Shown: positions 1 to 10,245 of the stretch, in pieces
Numbering within the stretch: the first letter of the stretch is position 1
Layout of the letters: every line of letters begins with the position of its first letter
Source of the DNA: Ahaetulla prasina
Lineage: Eukaryota > Chordata > Lepidosauria > Squamata > Colubridae
NCBI RefSeq assembly: GCF_028640845.1
Contig: NC_080542.1
Span: forward strand, 131,586,580-131,650,579
DNA length: 64,000 bases
Direction of reading: 5' to 3'
Notes under the pieces: model-generated
What the model was told of the DNA's origin: nothing
What the model saw: the letters and a program-made list of their open reading frames with translations, nothing else
Database searches by the model: none
Position numbers and translations under genes: made by a program

Positions 1-138
1 TTGTTCCTGTACTGTGGAGAGCCCGGCCACTTCGCCGCTTCTTGCCCCAGAAAGCGAAGTGGGACACGCACGCCAGTCCCCGAATCAAAGCGTGACCAAT
101 GGGGAAACGGAGCAGGCCCAACCTCAGGGAAACCCTAG
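1..138 (+). pseudogene. gag: gag nucleocapsid remnant with degenerate CCHC knuckle
   Basis: The first reading frame encodes the C-terminal end of Gag and stops at a TAG at 136-138. It contains C-G-E-P-G-H-x4-C, the last three ligands of a CCHC zinc knuckle. The position of the first cysteine, three residues upstream, is Phe (TTC), a one-base change from a Cys codon, so the knuckle would not bind zinc normally. The protease frame overlaps this end and lies in the -1 frame relative to it, as expected where Gag-Pol is made by -1 frameshifting in this group, although ordinary decay could give the same picture. Confidence 0.7.
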
Positions 139-851
139 GTTGGGCATGTACCAAGCCCCCACTGGACATTGCGGAAGTAAACTCGGGGGCCCCTCGGTAT
201 CTGATTCTGGACACACAGGTGTGGTTGGGGAACCGGTTGGACAGGCTCCAGGCGCATGCGCAGGTGGACTCAGGGGCCACAACAAACTTTATGGACCAGG
301 CCTTTGTTACCCAGTTTGTGGTCCCCGTGTTTCCGGTGGACCCTTCGATGAGGGTAGAGACAATTGATGGAGGAGAACTGGTGGCTGGCCCCATTAAATT
401 CGCCACCCAGCTTTTGCGCCTGGCCATTGGGGACCATGAGGAGGTGATCCAGTTTTATGTCAAGACGGACCTTCATTTTCCTTTGGTCCTTGGGTTGGCC
501 TGGCTTCGGACCCATGATCCTCAGGAAGCCTGGTCGCAGAACGCCATCTCTTTCCCGAGTCTGCAGTGCGTCAACCACATCCACCACACCTGTGCCAGCC
601 AGGACATTCCCACCCCTGCCATCTCCTTGCCTCCTGAACTGACGGACTTCGCCGACGTGTTCATGTTACCCCCGCATCGGCCCTACGATTGCCCTGTGGA
701 CCTTCTGCCCAACACACCGCTGCCTGTGGGGCACCTGTATTCCATGTCAGAGCCCGAGCTGGCCGCCCTCAGAGACTTCCTGGAAAAAACCTGGCCCCGG
801 TCCAAGCATTCACAGCCCTCAAGAAAGCCTTCGTCACAGAACCCGTCCTGA
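99..851 (+). pseudogene. pol: pol part 1: aspartic protease and start of RT
   Basis: The frame carries a retropepsin-type protease: the catalytic D-S-G-A-T lies near residue 57 and the hydrophobic V-L-G-L-A-W-L segment near residue 131. A linker follows, and then the start of the reverse transcriptase: Y-D-C-P-V-D-L-L-P, a short hydrophobic stretch and the M-S-E-P-E-L helix ending in F-L-E-K near nucleotide 785. From there the sequence jumps directly to the junction before RNase H in another frame. The RT fingers, palm (including the YxDD motif) and thumb are absent. The last residues of the open frame are out-of-frame sequence. The protease looks complete, although the protein as a whole is not functional. 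Confidence 0.85.
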
Positions 852-1575
852 GGCATCCCGACCCGCTCCGGCCTTTTGTGGTAGAGGTGGACGCGTCCAA
901 CGTGGCTCTTGGAGCGGTGCTGCTACAGGCTCCGGTGAATGGCAGCACTCTTTTTCTCTGTGCTTACTACTCCCGGAAACTCAATCCTTCCGAGCGCAAC
1001 TACACCATCTGGGAAAAGGAGTTGCTGGCTATCGAGGCCACATTTGAGGCTTGGCGACACCATCTGGAGGGGTCCCTACATCAGGTGGAGTCCGAACGGA
1101 CCATCGGAATCTCGAGCATCTCACCACAGCTCAAAAGTTGAACCAGCGGCAGATCCGGTGGTCATTGTTTTTTGCCCGGTTCAACTTCCGCGTGACCTAC
1201 ATTCCCAGCGGTCACAACAGGAGGGTGGACATCCTGTCCCGCAAGCTGGAGTATTGCGCCAAGGACCCCCTTCCTCCATGGATGGTGCTGCCGGCAGAAG
1301 TCTTGGCCACAGCATGGGAATCGGTGGACTTGTGGGCCTGGGTGCGAGAGGTGCAGTGCCAGGACCGCTGGTCGCAGCAAAGGAGAGTGGACGTGGGCCC
1401 CGCGTCTCCTTGGACCTTGGAGGAGGACTTAGTCAAGTTTCGGGGGCAATTATACATGCCCACAGGACCACTCCAAGCCCTCGTTATGACCCAGTGCCAT
1501 AACAACCCTGTAGCAGGACATTTTGGGTTCTTCAAGACCCTGCACCTGGTGACACGGACCTTTTGGTGGCCCTGA
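795..1575 (+). pseudogene. pol: pol part 2: RNase H and integrase zinc domain
   Basis: Two frames joined by a shift near 1075-1090 encode the RNase H domain. Features seen are V-E-V-D-A-S-N with the first catalytic Asp, the Y-S-R-K-L-N motif, E-K-E-L-L-A with the catalytic Glu, then after the shift T-D-H-R-N-L with another catalytic Asp and H-N-R-R-V-D-I-L-S-R at the end. The second frame continues into the connection and the first His pair of the integrase HHCC domain (C-H-N-N-P-V-A-G-H) and ends at TGA 1573-1575. The Cys pair of that zinc finger (C-V-P-C) is found just downstream in the next frame. Broken copy of a retrotransposon polyprotein. Confidence 0.85.
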
Positions 1576-2899
1576 TGTACATGCGTACGTGACGTCCTGC
1601 GTGCCGTGCCAGCAAGCCAAGGCCACCACGGGGGCCCTCCCAGGCTCCTCCAGCCCTTGCCGACATAGACCCTAGGGGGCGATCTCCATGGACTTCCTGA
1701 CAGACCTGCTGCCGTCCTCTGGGTTCACCACACTGCTGGTGGTGGTGGATATGCTCACCAAGATGGCACACTTCATCCCATGCCGCAGGCTGCCCACAGC
1801 CACCAAAATGGCCCATCTCTTCCTGCAGTGCATCTTCCGCCTCCATGGTCTGCCAGACAGGGTGGTTTTAGACCATGGAGTTCAGTTCACAGCGCGCTTC
1901 TGGAAGAGCCTGATGGCCGCATTGGAGGTGCAGGTGTGTCTGTCATCATCGCACCATCTAGAGACCGACGGGGGTACAGAGAAGGTCAGTGGTATCCTGG
2001 GACAGTATCTCCGTTGCTTCGTCAACCAGCAGCAGGACAACTGGGCCGATTACTGTCCCTGTCGGAGTTTGCCTTTAACAACTCCCAGCACATCTCCACC
2101 CAAATGACCCCGTTCTTTGCCAAAATGGGGTACCATCCGCGACTCTTCCCTCTGGAACCACTGGATTCTCCTGTTCCCAAAACGCAGATCTTCCTGATGG
2201 AATTGCATGTGGTCCAACAGTTGGTACATCGGCAGCTGGATCGGGTGAAGGAGGACTACAAATGGTCCGCCGACCGCTCCTGACGGGCGACACTCCCACT
2301 GGTGGTCGGAGACCGGGTGTGGCTCTCCACCAAACACCTCCCATCCGACCAACCAGTAAAGAAATTGGACCACCGATTCGTCGGCCCGTTCCCCGTCAAG
2401 GCTGTCATCAACCTACCGGCTGACCCTGCCGCTATCCATGCGGATCCACCCTGTCTTTTACCGGTCCCTTCTGGTCCCTGAGGCCACACCGAGTCCCCTT
2501 CGGTGCCCAACGGCGCCTGTCACCATCGCCGAGGACGGGTTGGAGGAATACGAAGTCCACAGTCTACGAGACTCCTGCTGGCTGAAGGGTCGTTTCCAAT
2601 ATTTGATTGCATGGAAAGGATACGGGACTGATTTCTCCTGGGTAGATGCCTCCGACGTTCATGCCCCTGACCTGGTGCAGGCCTTCCATGAGCAGAACCC
2701 AGCCCAACCGCATCCTGACCATCAGCCCCGGGGAAAGGGCCCTGCAGTGAGGGATAGTGTTGTGACCCAGGTTCCCGGACTCGGACTCCTGGAGGAGGAG
2801 GATTCAGAGAGTGAGGAGGAGGAGAAGGCCTGCTTCCCCTGGGCCCTCTCCCTCCCTGGCACCGACCCAGGAGGAGGAGGAGGGGCTGGCAAGGCCTGA
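1574..2899 (+). pseudogene. pol: pol part 3: integrase core and chromodomain
   Basis: Starting in a shifted frame, this region has the C-V-P-C end of the zinc finger, an in-frame TAG near 1673, and the DDE core: the first Asp in M-D-F-L-T-D (about 1688), the second in V-V-L-D-H-G (about 1870) and the Glu in G-T-E-K-V (about 1977). After shifts near 2060 and a TGA at 2281-2283, a GPF-containing segment (H-R-F-V-G-P-F) leads to a C-terminal frame from 2438. There a chromodomain of about 50 residues is clear from E-Y-E-V, Y-L-I-A-W-K-G-Y and F-S-W-V. In related elements such a domain directs integration to particular chromatin. The open frame runs into the LTR (from 2758) before stopping at 2897-2899. 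Confidence 0.88.
2731..2757 (+). other. polypurine-rich stretch before 3' LTR
   Basis: A purine-rich stretch (GGGGAAAGGG, then GTGAGGGATAG) ends exactly where the LTR begins with TGTTGTGAC. In LTR retrotransposons this position holds the polypurine tract that primes plus-strand DNA synthesis. The tract is interrupted by CCCTGCA, so it is imperfect. Confidence 0.5.
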
Positions 2900-3320
2900 T
2901 TCCCCCAGGCCTTCTTCTGATTTGGCAACATCCCAAGAACAAACTTGGCTCGATGCGAGACTGCGCAGATGTGACCGGCATGCGCAGCAGAGGAAGCTTT
3001 GGGACCAGCTCAGGGAATGATGAGTCATGGAGCGACACCCACAGCAGATAAAAGCAAGAGGCGGAGCTTCTTGGCTTTTTGTGTTGGACAAAAAAGTGAA
3101 TTTGCGTGGGCAAACTGTTTCATGGATGAAAGAATCTGTTTGTGAGTGACTCTTGCTTTATCTATAATTTTCTAGTTATCTCCAGAGATTTTGGTAGGCA
3201 CGTAGGGAGACGTGGCCAGAATATCTCTGTGCCAGAAGGAATCCAGCCAAGTGTAAATAAGCTTAAAGAAGGCCTTTGACTGACTTTTTGTTGGGAGTAT
3301 TGGGAGGGGGAAACAGAACA
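2758..3320 (+). repeat. 3' LTR of the chromovirus
   Basis: The LTR begins TGTTGTGAC and ends AAACAGAACA, giving TG...CA termini. It has a TATA-like GATAAAAG at 3047-3054 and an AATAAG signal-like site near 3256. The same termini, a shared GGCATGCGCAGCAGAGGA block and the same TATA position are found in the solo LTR at 59347-59950, which supports both boundaries. Length is 563 bp. The 5' partner and target duplication are outside the window, so insertion age cannot be judged from LTR divergence. Confidence 0.85.
3047..3054 (+). promoter_or_regulatory. TATA-like box of LTR promoter
   Basis: GATAAAAG lies about 290 bp into the LTR and is conserved in position and sequence in the solo LTR at 59632-59639, as expected for a Pol II promoter in U3. 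Confidence 0.5.
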
Positions 3321-3544
3321 AAACCAATAGTTTGCACCCACAGCTAAACAACATCACTTCTTGGCAACTAGTGTATGAGAAGTGTGTACGAGCAAGTGAA
3401 AGCAACAAGCTTCATCCCTCTTATGCGAAGGCCACAGAAATCAAGTGGTCTTCATGCAAGAAGTGGCTCAACAACTCTCTAAAAGGATGCAAATGACCAG
3501 CTGTCTGCAAGGAATATAAATCCTTCCATTCCCCACCATCCAGT

Positions 3545-3670
3545 CAGAGCTGAAGAAGTTTCTTGGATGAGAAGCGAAACGTCTTCAAAAGAAAAAAACA
3601 AGGAAGTCCAGTTGCCTCCTGACAAAGCACCTTTGGGACATGCAAGAGGAAGCAAAACTCCATTCCTTCC
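3545..3670 (+). repeat. Dispersed repeat with GATGAG-n-CGAAACGTC core
   Basis: The segment contains TGAAGAAG, then GGATGAGAAGCGAAACGTC, then TCTTCA, followed by a tract on the pattern 'GTCCAGTTGCCTCCTGACAA' and AAGCACCTTTGGGACA. The same blocks recur in diverged form at 19989-20290, so this is a dispersed repeat. The outer TGAAGA and TCTTCA are complementary. The arrangement resembles a minimal hammerhead-like fold of the kind reported in Penelope-like elements, but that assignment is a guess. No coding sequence is seen. Confidence 0.5.
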
Positions 3671-3782
3671 TCTTCATATGAAGAAGACTGTTTTCTAAGT
3701 AGCCTCTTGAGAGTATATTCAAGAGTAGAATAAAATGTATCCATTAAGATATATTTTAGGCTAGACAATTGCATAATTATAG

Positions 3783-3873
3783 TGTTGGAAGAAATATCCA
3801 TCTAGGTTCAGTTCCAAATGGAGAAAAAGACACTGGAAACATGAAGACTGCTTGGAAAGATGATTTAATGGTG
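3783..3873 (+). repeat. Unclassified repeat, copy 1 (LTR-like start)
   Basis: This 91-bp block starting TGTTGGAAGAAATATCC and running to TTTAATGGTG is repeated with few differences at 51616-51705. It begins like an LTR (TGTTGG) but I see no partner end. Downstream sequences share only short words (CACATGGTT), so the true repeat may be longer and diverged. Confidence 0.55.
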
Positions 3874-4029
3874 TTCAGGTTCACATGGTTTGAGTTCCTG
3901 AACAGAAGAAAGGGACAAAGGGTTTCTCAGTTACAACTTTACTGCATGGACTTCACCTCCCAGAATTCCCTAACCAGCAAGGGAAGAGATCTTCTAATGA
4001 GTCATAATTTCATTTTCCATTTTCACTAA

Positions 4030-5588
4030 TACATGTTCTAAATATGCACATTTGTTCTATGGAGTGACAATCTGATCTAATGGGCATTTATTTGGAAGTT
4101 ATCACCATTATATGAAATATAGTTTACTTTGTAGAGTGCATATGTGTATAAAAGCTTGTGGATTTCTATGAAGCAAAAGTAAAAGTGTTTTATAACTTCA
4201 AAATCAAACAGTAAAAAGAAAAAAAGATGTTTAAAATTAGGGGTTATAGGATAAATCAACATTTAACCAGTTGATTAACCAATGAAGATGTAAGTCAAAA
4301 AAGCAAAAATAAAAAATAATTTAAAAATTCCCACAGACTTCAAATGTTATGTTAAAACCAAGGTGCACCTAAAAAGAACAAATGCTGACAGGAAAAGATG
4401 GAGAACCAATCTCGACCTCTCTTACCGAGAATTGTAATCATCAAGATTGCTCTTCACGAGCAAGTACATAGTCATCTGAGGGTTGTCTTGGATTATTTTT
4501 GATTGTTCTTGTTCAAATCTGAGGAGCTTTGGTGGCAAAGTCAGCTGTTTGTTAACAGGGAAAAAAATCACCTCACTGCTTGGTGTGCCATTTTCTGGAG
4601 GATTCCCAGTTCACCGTATTTTAAATTAAAAGATCAGAAGAATGCCTTGCTATATTTCGGTGGCATTCAAACTTTTAGCGAACTTTTAATTTAACAACAG
4701 GACTGTTTTTATGCCTGTGCAATTATATGTAAAGACTTAATTCTTTTTTACTGCTATAGTCTGATTATTTGGCAATAAGCTGGTTATAGCTTATAATATA
4801 TAGTGAGGAATGGCAGGTAATGAATAAAGGCATTTTTGACTGCAGGAATGAAAAAAAGGGACTCCTGTTTGATTCAGCATTATAATGAAGTTATTACATT
4901 GACCTAATTGTAGGTAATTAACAATGTATGTGAATGAGTTCTGTTAATTCATCTGGTAACAAATCAAGTGATAGGAAAAACGTCCTGCACCTCTGTTTTA
5001 TTCAAGAGTTTCTAGAAATTTTCTAAAACAAACAAATAAATCCCCCCAGACAAAATAAGCAAACCATTATTCCTTCAATTTTTCCAAAACCAAACTAAAC
5101 CATTCTTTGAAAATGTTTAACAGATTGACTGCCAGGTCTGAACTGATCTTTTAAAAACAGGAAGCATCTTTCTGCTTTGTCATTAACACTGGGTCCTTCC
5201 AATTTCTTGAATTTGTGAATAAATTAAGCTTAAGGACAGAAAATACAATCCTTATGTGAGATATGGTTGTATCTGTTTTTGACATAGATCTATCTGTTGT
5301 GCGAAACCTTTCTATTAAAATAACATTTTAAATAATATTATATCTATATTATTTAAATATTATTAAATATTATTATAATATTATTTCCCTTTCCCCTTTT
5401 TAGAGGTTGATGAAGCATCTGTATTTAACACCATGTTTAGTGACTACAACTAAATTCTACTTTTTTTTTTTGGCAAAAATGATGTAAATCATAGTCATGT
5501 GATAACAGGATATGGCAGAGAGCTTCAAATATGGGCTGGCTGCTGACAGCCCAAAATGAGATCACATTCTTTAATATACATATGGTTT
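4030..5588. other. AT-rich stretch, no gene recognised
   Basis: No coding frame, SINE or LINE was recognised. There is an AT-only patch near 5320-5385 and a T11 run at about 5460. Confidence 0.6.
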
Positions 5589-5959
5589 ATAACAGTTCAT
5601 TTAGTGACTGTTCAAAGTTACAACAACACTGAAAAAAGTGACTTATGACCATTTTTTCACACTTATGATCATTACAGCCTCCCCATGGCCACATGATCAA
5701 AATTTAGATGCTTGGCAACTGGTTCATGTTTTCAGTGGCCTGGTTTGATGTGATTGTTTTTTGCAACCTTTTGACAAGCAAGGAAAATGGGGAAGTCGGA
5801 TTCACTTAACAAACTTGTTACTAATTTAAAAAGTGTAGTGATTCACTTAACAACTGTGGCAAGAAAGGTCATAAAATGGAGCAAAGCTCATTTAACAAAT
5901 GTGTCACTTAACACCAGAAGTTTTGGGCTCCATTGTGGTCATAAGTGAAGGACTACCTG
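5589..5959. mobile_element. MITE-like inverted-repeat element, copy A
   Basis: The right end reads GTGAAGGACTACCTG followed by TA, and the body has the family blocks 'TTCATTTAGTGACTGTTCAAAG', AAAAAAGTGACTTATGACC, GGCAACTGG and GATTCACTTAAC. Related copies lie at 10876-11896, 12607-19015 (split), 20749-20982, 48050-48443 and 60492-60680. Complete copies begin CAGGTAGTCC or close to it and end with its complement, flanked by TA, which suggests a Tc1/mariner or pogo-type non-autonomous DNA transposon. Superfamily is inferred from the TA flanks only. The left terminus of this copy is missing. Confidence 0.7.
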
Positions 5960-5961
5960 TA

Positions 5962-6185
5962 TTTGTCACAACTGTCAAGCGCATGAAATCAGGAGTCCAA
6001 GCATTTCAAATGAATATATAGATTTATTGTATACCAAAGCTCTCTACGACTACTTACAGTCAAAGAGAGTTGGCAGTAGATAAAAATAAATGGAATTCAT
6101 GATGGGCTGGGCTTAGATTGCTTGTGAGCAGGAAAGGGTTTAAGACTGATGATACATTTGACCCCTCCTTCTGGCTCAGCTTTTT
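5962..6185. other. No gene; possible minus-strand LTR fragment
   Basis: On the minus strand the stretch has an AATAAA site and ends GTTGTGACA, which could be an LTR end, but neither a partner nor a target duplication was found. Nothing else recognised. Confidence 0.25.
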
Positions 6186-6189
6186 CATT

Positions 6190-6704
6190 TCCTATAGACT
6201 TGAAATCCTGGGATTAAAATACTTAGAACTTCGCCGACTCCGACAAATCCTGTGTTTAACACATAGAATCATCTATTGCAATGTCCTTCCTGTTAAAGAC
6301 TACTTCAGCTTCAATCACAACAATACAAGAGCAAACAATAGATTCAAACTTAATGTTAACTGCTTCAAACTTGATTGCAGAAAATATGACTTCAGAAACA
6401 GAGTTGTTAACGCTTGGAACGCATTACCTGACTCTGTGGTCTCTTCTCAAAATCCCAAAAACTTCAACCAAAAACTACCTACTATTGACCTCACCCCTTC
6501 CTAAGAGGACTATTAGGGGCGTGCATAAGAGCACAAAAGTGCCTACCGTTCCTGTCCTATTGTTCCCTTTCATTATATCAAATTAATATAGTTGTTGCAT
6601 ACTTTTGCTTATATATATATGTTTATATGATGTGTTGTTGTTTTATGTTGATATTTGTGTATACTGTTGTGACAAAATAAAATAAAATTAAATTAAAATA
6701 AAAC
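6190..6704 (+). pseudogene. Rex1/CR1-like LINE, ORF2 C-terminus and 3' tail
   Basis: The coding part (to TAA about 6502-6504) encodes the very C-terminal region of a LINE ORF2 downstream of the reverse transcriptase: L-E-I-L-G-L, R-R-L-R-Q, N-N-T-R-A-N-N-R-F-K-L, C-R-K-Y-D-F and W-N-A-L-P-D-S-V-V. A short 3' UTR follows with the family hallmarks GCATAAGAGCAC, CCTGTCCTA and a terminal GTGACAAAATAAAATAAA tail. The copy is strongly 5'-truncated, as is normal for target-primed reverse transcription. Six more copies occur in the window (11424, 27185, 39138, 40186, 58741, 61050, 62396). The clade within the CR1/L2/Rex1 group is not certain. Confidence 0.8.
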
Positions 6705-8007
6705 AGCATTACTCAACCAGCCTCAATACTGCTCCATTCAGAACCATAATTAATCTTTATGCGGAAGATAACACTGTTTTTTTATAAGGATTTCTCATTT
6801 CAGGAGAGATATAAAGTAGAGGAAAACTGCCACATTGCCACAAGATTGCTGGTTTGAAAAATATGCTAAATGTTCCAGATTGTTCTTTCACCTTCCTTCC
6901 GGTTCCCCCCTTGCCCCCCCCCCATTAGGGAGACATTTTATGAAATGGGAATTTAGATTTCTGGTCAGGTCTAACTCAGGCAGCAGGGAGAAGTGCAAAG
7001 ATAACAACACCCAGAACTTGGTTTCAACAATCAATGCTAAATAATAAAAAATTAAAAGGAAGAAGCACTTCTGTCAATAGTGCCCCTGTAACAAAGGGAA
7101 TACTCATTTTATATTGATTAGCTCTTGTTAAATAATGTATTCTTTCTTCACAAGTGAGGAGACTTTTGCCCAGTTATTTATTGCAAGTCAGCCCAAATCA
7201 GAATGGCTCTAAGTAGGCAGGAAAATCAATACCGTAGTGTAAATATGCTTGCAAATCCAATCCTGTTGCTTACCATCAAGTGGGTTGCAGGTCCATTAAG
7301 CCAGGAGAGAGCTTGCTGCATTCTTCAGCACCCTTTCGGAAAACAAAAACAATCTTGAGATGTTAAATTGAAACTCGCTGAAATAATGACTCTCCTGGTA
7401 TATTTCCTATTTTGGGGGTCTTTTCAGAAACCAGAGGACATCAGCAGAAGCATCCACCTGAGGGAGTATTTTCTCTGAAAATACGACCTATTCAAAAAGT
7501 AAGGCCTAGCCTGAGTTTTTTTGTGGGGAGGTAGATGTAATATAAGCCCTACCCCCAAAATAAGCCCTATTGAAGTGGGTGGGCATGGCCAGGAGAGGAA
7601 GCAGCCCTTCTCTTTCCCGATCACTTCAGGGCTTCTTGGCCCCTTTATCGGGGGGGGAGGGCAATGATATCTCCCCCATTACCTTTACAATCCCAGAAAT
7701 GTCCTCCTTTCTTCTGGGGGTTCAGCTGTCTGTTGTCTGACTGTTGTCTAATCAGCAATTCTTTCTCCTATCCCCCAAGATCATTCCCACATAAAAGATG
7801 TAGTGATTCAGTGGCTTAATGATGCTGGAGAAGTTCTTTACTCCAGTGGTTTGAGCCCTGATGGAATGAGCTCCTGTCACTTGCCTTAGCTTCTGCCCAC
7901 CCAGCAGTTCAAAAGCATGTTACATGCAAGTAGATAAATAGGTACCACTTAAGTAGGAAAAAGAGGGCTTTAAGTGGCAGTATGAATTCAGCTGGTGTCA
8001 GACTTGT
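6705..8007. other. No gene recognised
   Basis: AT-rich sequence. Around 7540-7575 there are two copies of AATAAGCCCTA-type words in a possible MITE remnant, and near 7640 a G8 run. No coding or RNA gene seen. Confidence 0.5.
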
Positions 8008-8132
8008 CCGAATGCGACGCCTGAATGTTAGGTAACATTGGTGGTTGGAAAAACTCAGTATGATTTTTTTTTTTCCGTACTGGGCTTTTCCAACGATCAA
8101 TGTTGCCTAACATTCAAGCATCACGTTCGAAC
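8008..8132. repeat. Foldback (inverted-repeat) element
   Basis: Two arms of about 55 bp, 8008-8062 and 8078-8132, are inverted copies with roughly four in five positions matching; both contain CTGAATGTTAGG or its complement and TTGGAAAA. They are separated by a short T-rich loop. It could be a MITE remnant or an old inverted duplication. Confidence 0.6.
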
Positions 8133-8144
8133 AATGCTAAGACA

Positions 8145-8597
8145 AGAAAAATTTGGGCAAAAATACATAGATGGCTAGAAAAGATAATAGGGAAACATGT
8201 AGACTTTTAAACCCAAACTGTTTTCATTAGGGATGATACCAGAAAAAATTTATAAGAGAAGTATGTATTTAGTATTACATGTTTTAACCGCAGCGAGGAT
8301 TATCTTCGCACAATATTGGAAAGATGAAGAAACACCTCAAGATGAAGAGATAATTAAGATATTAAACTGTGCAGAAATGCACAGGCTTACATTGAAAATC
8401 AAACAGAAATAAGACACAGAATATTATCAAACTTGGAATTTATTTTACCAGTGGTTGGAAAAAAGCGACAGAGAGTAAGAATGGCATTTGTATTTTTACG
8501 CAAACTAAATACCCAGACAACATGATGTATATTAAGCACTAAGGAATGTAATTAATAGAAAATTAATAAATTTTATTAAAAAAAGAAAAGCCCAGCC
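8145..8597 (+). pseudogene. L1-type LINE, ORF2 C-terminus and A-rich end
   Basis: The frame ending at TAA 8476-8478 encodes the C-terminal region of an L1-like ORF2: M-I-P-E-K-I-Y-K-R-S, then T-A-A-R-I-I-F-A-Q-Y-W-K, then I-L-N-C-A-E-M-H-R-L-T and Y-Y-Q-T-W-N-L-F-Y-Q-W-L-E. The T-A-A-R...A-Q-Y-W-K and C-A-E-M-x-R-L-T pattern is typical of vertebrate L1 ORF2 ends. An in-frame TAA at 8410-8412 and a frameshift near 8210 show decay. The 3' UTR is about 110 bp and ends in an A-rich run near 8580-8597. This is the only L1 coding fragment I recognise here. Confidence 0.75.
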
Positions 8598-9016
8598 GGG
8601 ATGATGTTGCAGAATGCCATCAAGTCTTATGAGTGGGTGAAGCTCCTTGTAGTGCATTCTGGATAGCACACAAACATGAACAGAATGGACTTGCAATCAT
8701 TGGCAGCCAAACAACTATTATAGTCTCTTGGCTAATGTAACATCGCCATATGCTAAATAAATAAATTTCCACATACTATTACAGAATGGGAAGGAGGTTA
8801 AAAGAAAAAGTGAAAATGACAGTTGTGTGATTAAAGCCTGGCCCCTTTTACGAGCAGGATTTTGATTGCATGGTTTCCTGCCATCATCTTGAGTAATTGT
8901 TAAAGACAGTCCTGGAATTAGGTATCCACCTCTAGATTTGAAGTGGATATCTAAACTCCAGGAATCTTCTCTGATGTATTGAGACTGGACAGATTCTTTC
9001 AGAACATCTTCTGTCG

Positions 9017-9196
9017 CAGTGGCCCCCAAATGTTTGAGAAATAGGGACTGGTTCCAAGAGAGAGAGAGAGGTTGTTCTGCAGACTAGGGGGGGTCTGCCT
9101 GCAACCCATGGATGGGACTTCACTTATTTATGTGGACTGGTTTCTGGCATGCCATGGCCAGGTGCTAGTCCAGAGACCAGGGGTTGGGGACTCCTG
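9017..9196. mobile_element. Short hAT-like element (CAGTGGCCCCCAA/TTGGGGACTCCTG)
   Basis: The left end CAGTGGCCCCCAAA and right end GGGGTTGGGGACTCCTG are imperfect terminal inverted repeats, and the interior GGGACTGGTTCC...AGACCAGGGG fits the same non-autonomous family. The flanking octamers TTCTGTCG and TTCTACCC match at five of eight positions, so the 8-bp duplication typical of hAT is only weakly supported. Confidence 0.55.
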
Positions 9197-10047
9197 TTCT
9201 ACCCCACAAAAAAAAGCTATAGAATATTCACATTGCAAAACTGTTCTTCTTCAGAGCAAGAGCAAACAAGAACATGATCAGGAATGTTATTCTGAACAAC
9301 AACCTACTCTTCTTTTTAGATTAATTGGTCTGCTAGGAAGTCCTGCCTGAATATCACAAGTTGCCTTTCCTTTACTTTGGTAAGTGGATCCCAGCAGATC
9401 TTTCTTGAAGGATCGGATTTCTTTTTCCTTTTGATTGTATAAAGTCTTCCAAAAACTAGGAGTGAGTCAAGGGTGGAAATAAGTTGAATTCTTCTTATTT
9501 TAAACTAAACTGAAGTGAAATACAGATAATATGATTACCCTTCAGTGGAGAATTTAATCCTTTTCCCTCCTGTCACATGAAATATTTTTATGTAGTAATG
9601 CATTCTGGGGGCTACATTGCACTGCAGAACTAAGCATGCAGTTCTGAGCCCTAGCACTCCTCAGCATTTCTGAAGCATTTCATTATTCATAAAGGAGTCA
9701 CAAGCTTTAGTCTGATTGTACAATGTTTTATTCACATCCATCAGAACTGTTTCTTTGCAAATTGGGGGGGGGAGTGAGAAATGACTCTCTCTTTTGCCTT
9801 TTGGAGAACTGGAGTCTTTCTGCCTAATTATATAACTTGCAGTGTTTTGAAACATCCCAGCAATTGGTAGAGATGACTAAGTCATTATTTTTAAATGATT
9901 GTTTTCTATTACTGATCTCTGTCTCTTTTCCCTCTGTTCCCTTTCCCTTCTTCTCTTTTGAGTCTTGATAGGTTTCCCAAGAAACACAAAGAATTTCCAT
10001 CATGCAACTGGAAAGTTAGTTTCCATAGCGCAGGGCTATCAGGGCTA
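9197..10047. other. No gene recognised
   Basis: No element or gene recognised; ordinary AT-rich sequence. Confidence 0.5.
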
Positions 10048-10245
10048 TGAGAGCCAGTTTGGTGTACTGGTTAAAGTATCAGGCTAGAAACTGGAAATTG
10101 TGAGTTCTAGTCCCATTATAAGTACAAAGCCAGCTAGGTGCTTTGGGCCAGTCACTCTCTCTGCCCTAGGAAAGGGACAACGGCAAGAAAGGGGAGAACC
10201 TTGCCAAGAAAACTGCAGGGATTTGGAAATAATAATAATAAAAAA
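10048..10245 (+). mobile_element. tRNA-derived SINE (GAGAGCCAGTTTGGTGT type)
   Basis: The head has Pol III-like boxes: TTTGGTGTACTGGTTAA (box A region) and GTGAGTTCTAGTCC (box B region). A SINE body follows (AAAGCCAGCTAGGTG, GGCCAGTCACTCTC) and an AATAATAATAAAAAAA tail. CAGGGCT occurs on both sides and may be a target duplication. A partial relative is at 25210-25365. Confidence 0.75.

Larger units (their letters stand above)
1..3320 (+). mobile_element. Ty3/gypsy chromovirus, 3' two-thirds, RT deleted
   Basis: This is the 3' part of an LTR retrotransposon whose 5' end lies outside the window. Reading left to right it carries a gag zinc-knuckle remnant, an aspartic protease, RNase H, integrase, a GPY/F-like segment and a chromodomain, then a polypurine stretch and the 3' LTR. 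The order protease-RT-RNase H-integrase and the C-terminal chromodomain are those of vertebrate chromoviruses of the sushi type. The coding region is broken by several frameshifts and two in-frame stops, and the reverse transcriptase core is missing, so this copy cannot move by itself. Family identity is from recognised motifs; the exact subfamily is inferred. Confidence 0.9.

Noticed and set aside
1..3320. Endogenous retrovirus with env
   Set aside because: After integrase and chromodomain the LTR follows at once; no env and no room for it.
8718..9029. 103-codon minus-strand frame
   Set aside because: No recognisable features and overlaps a hAT relic at its start.
10048..10130. tRNA gene
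   Set aside because: Pol III-like boxes belong to a SINE head followed by SINE body and tail; same for the other SINE heads.
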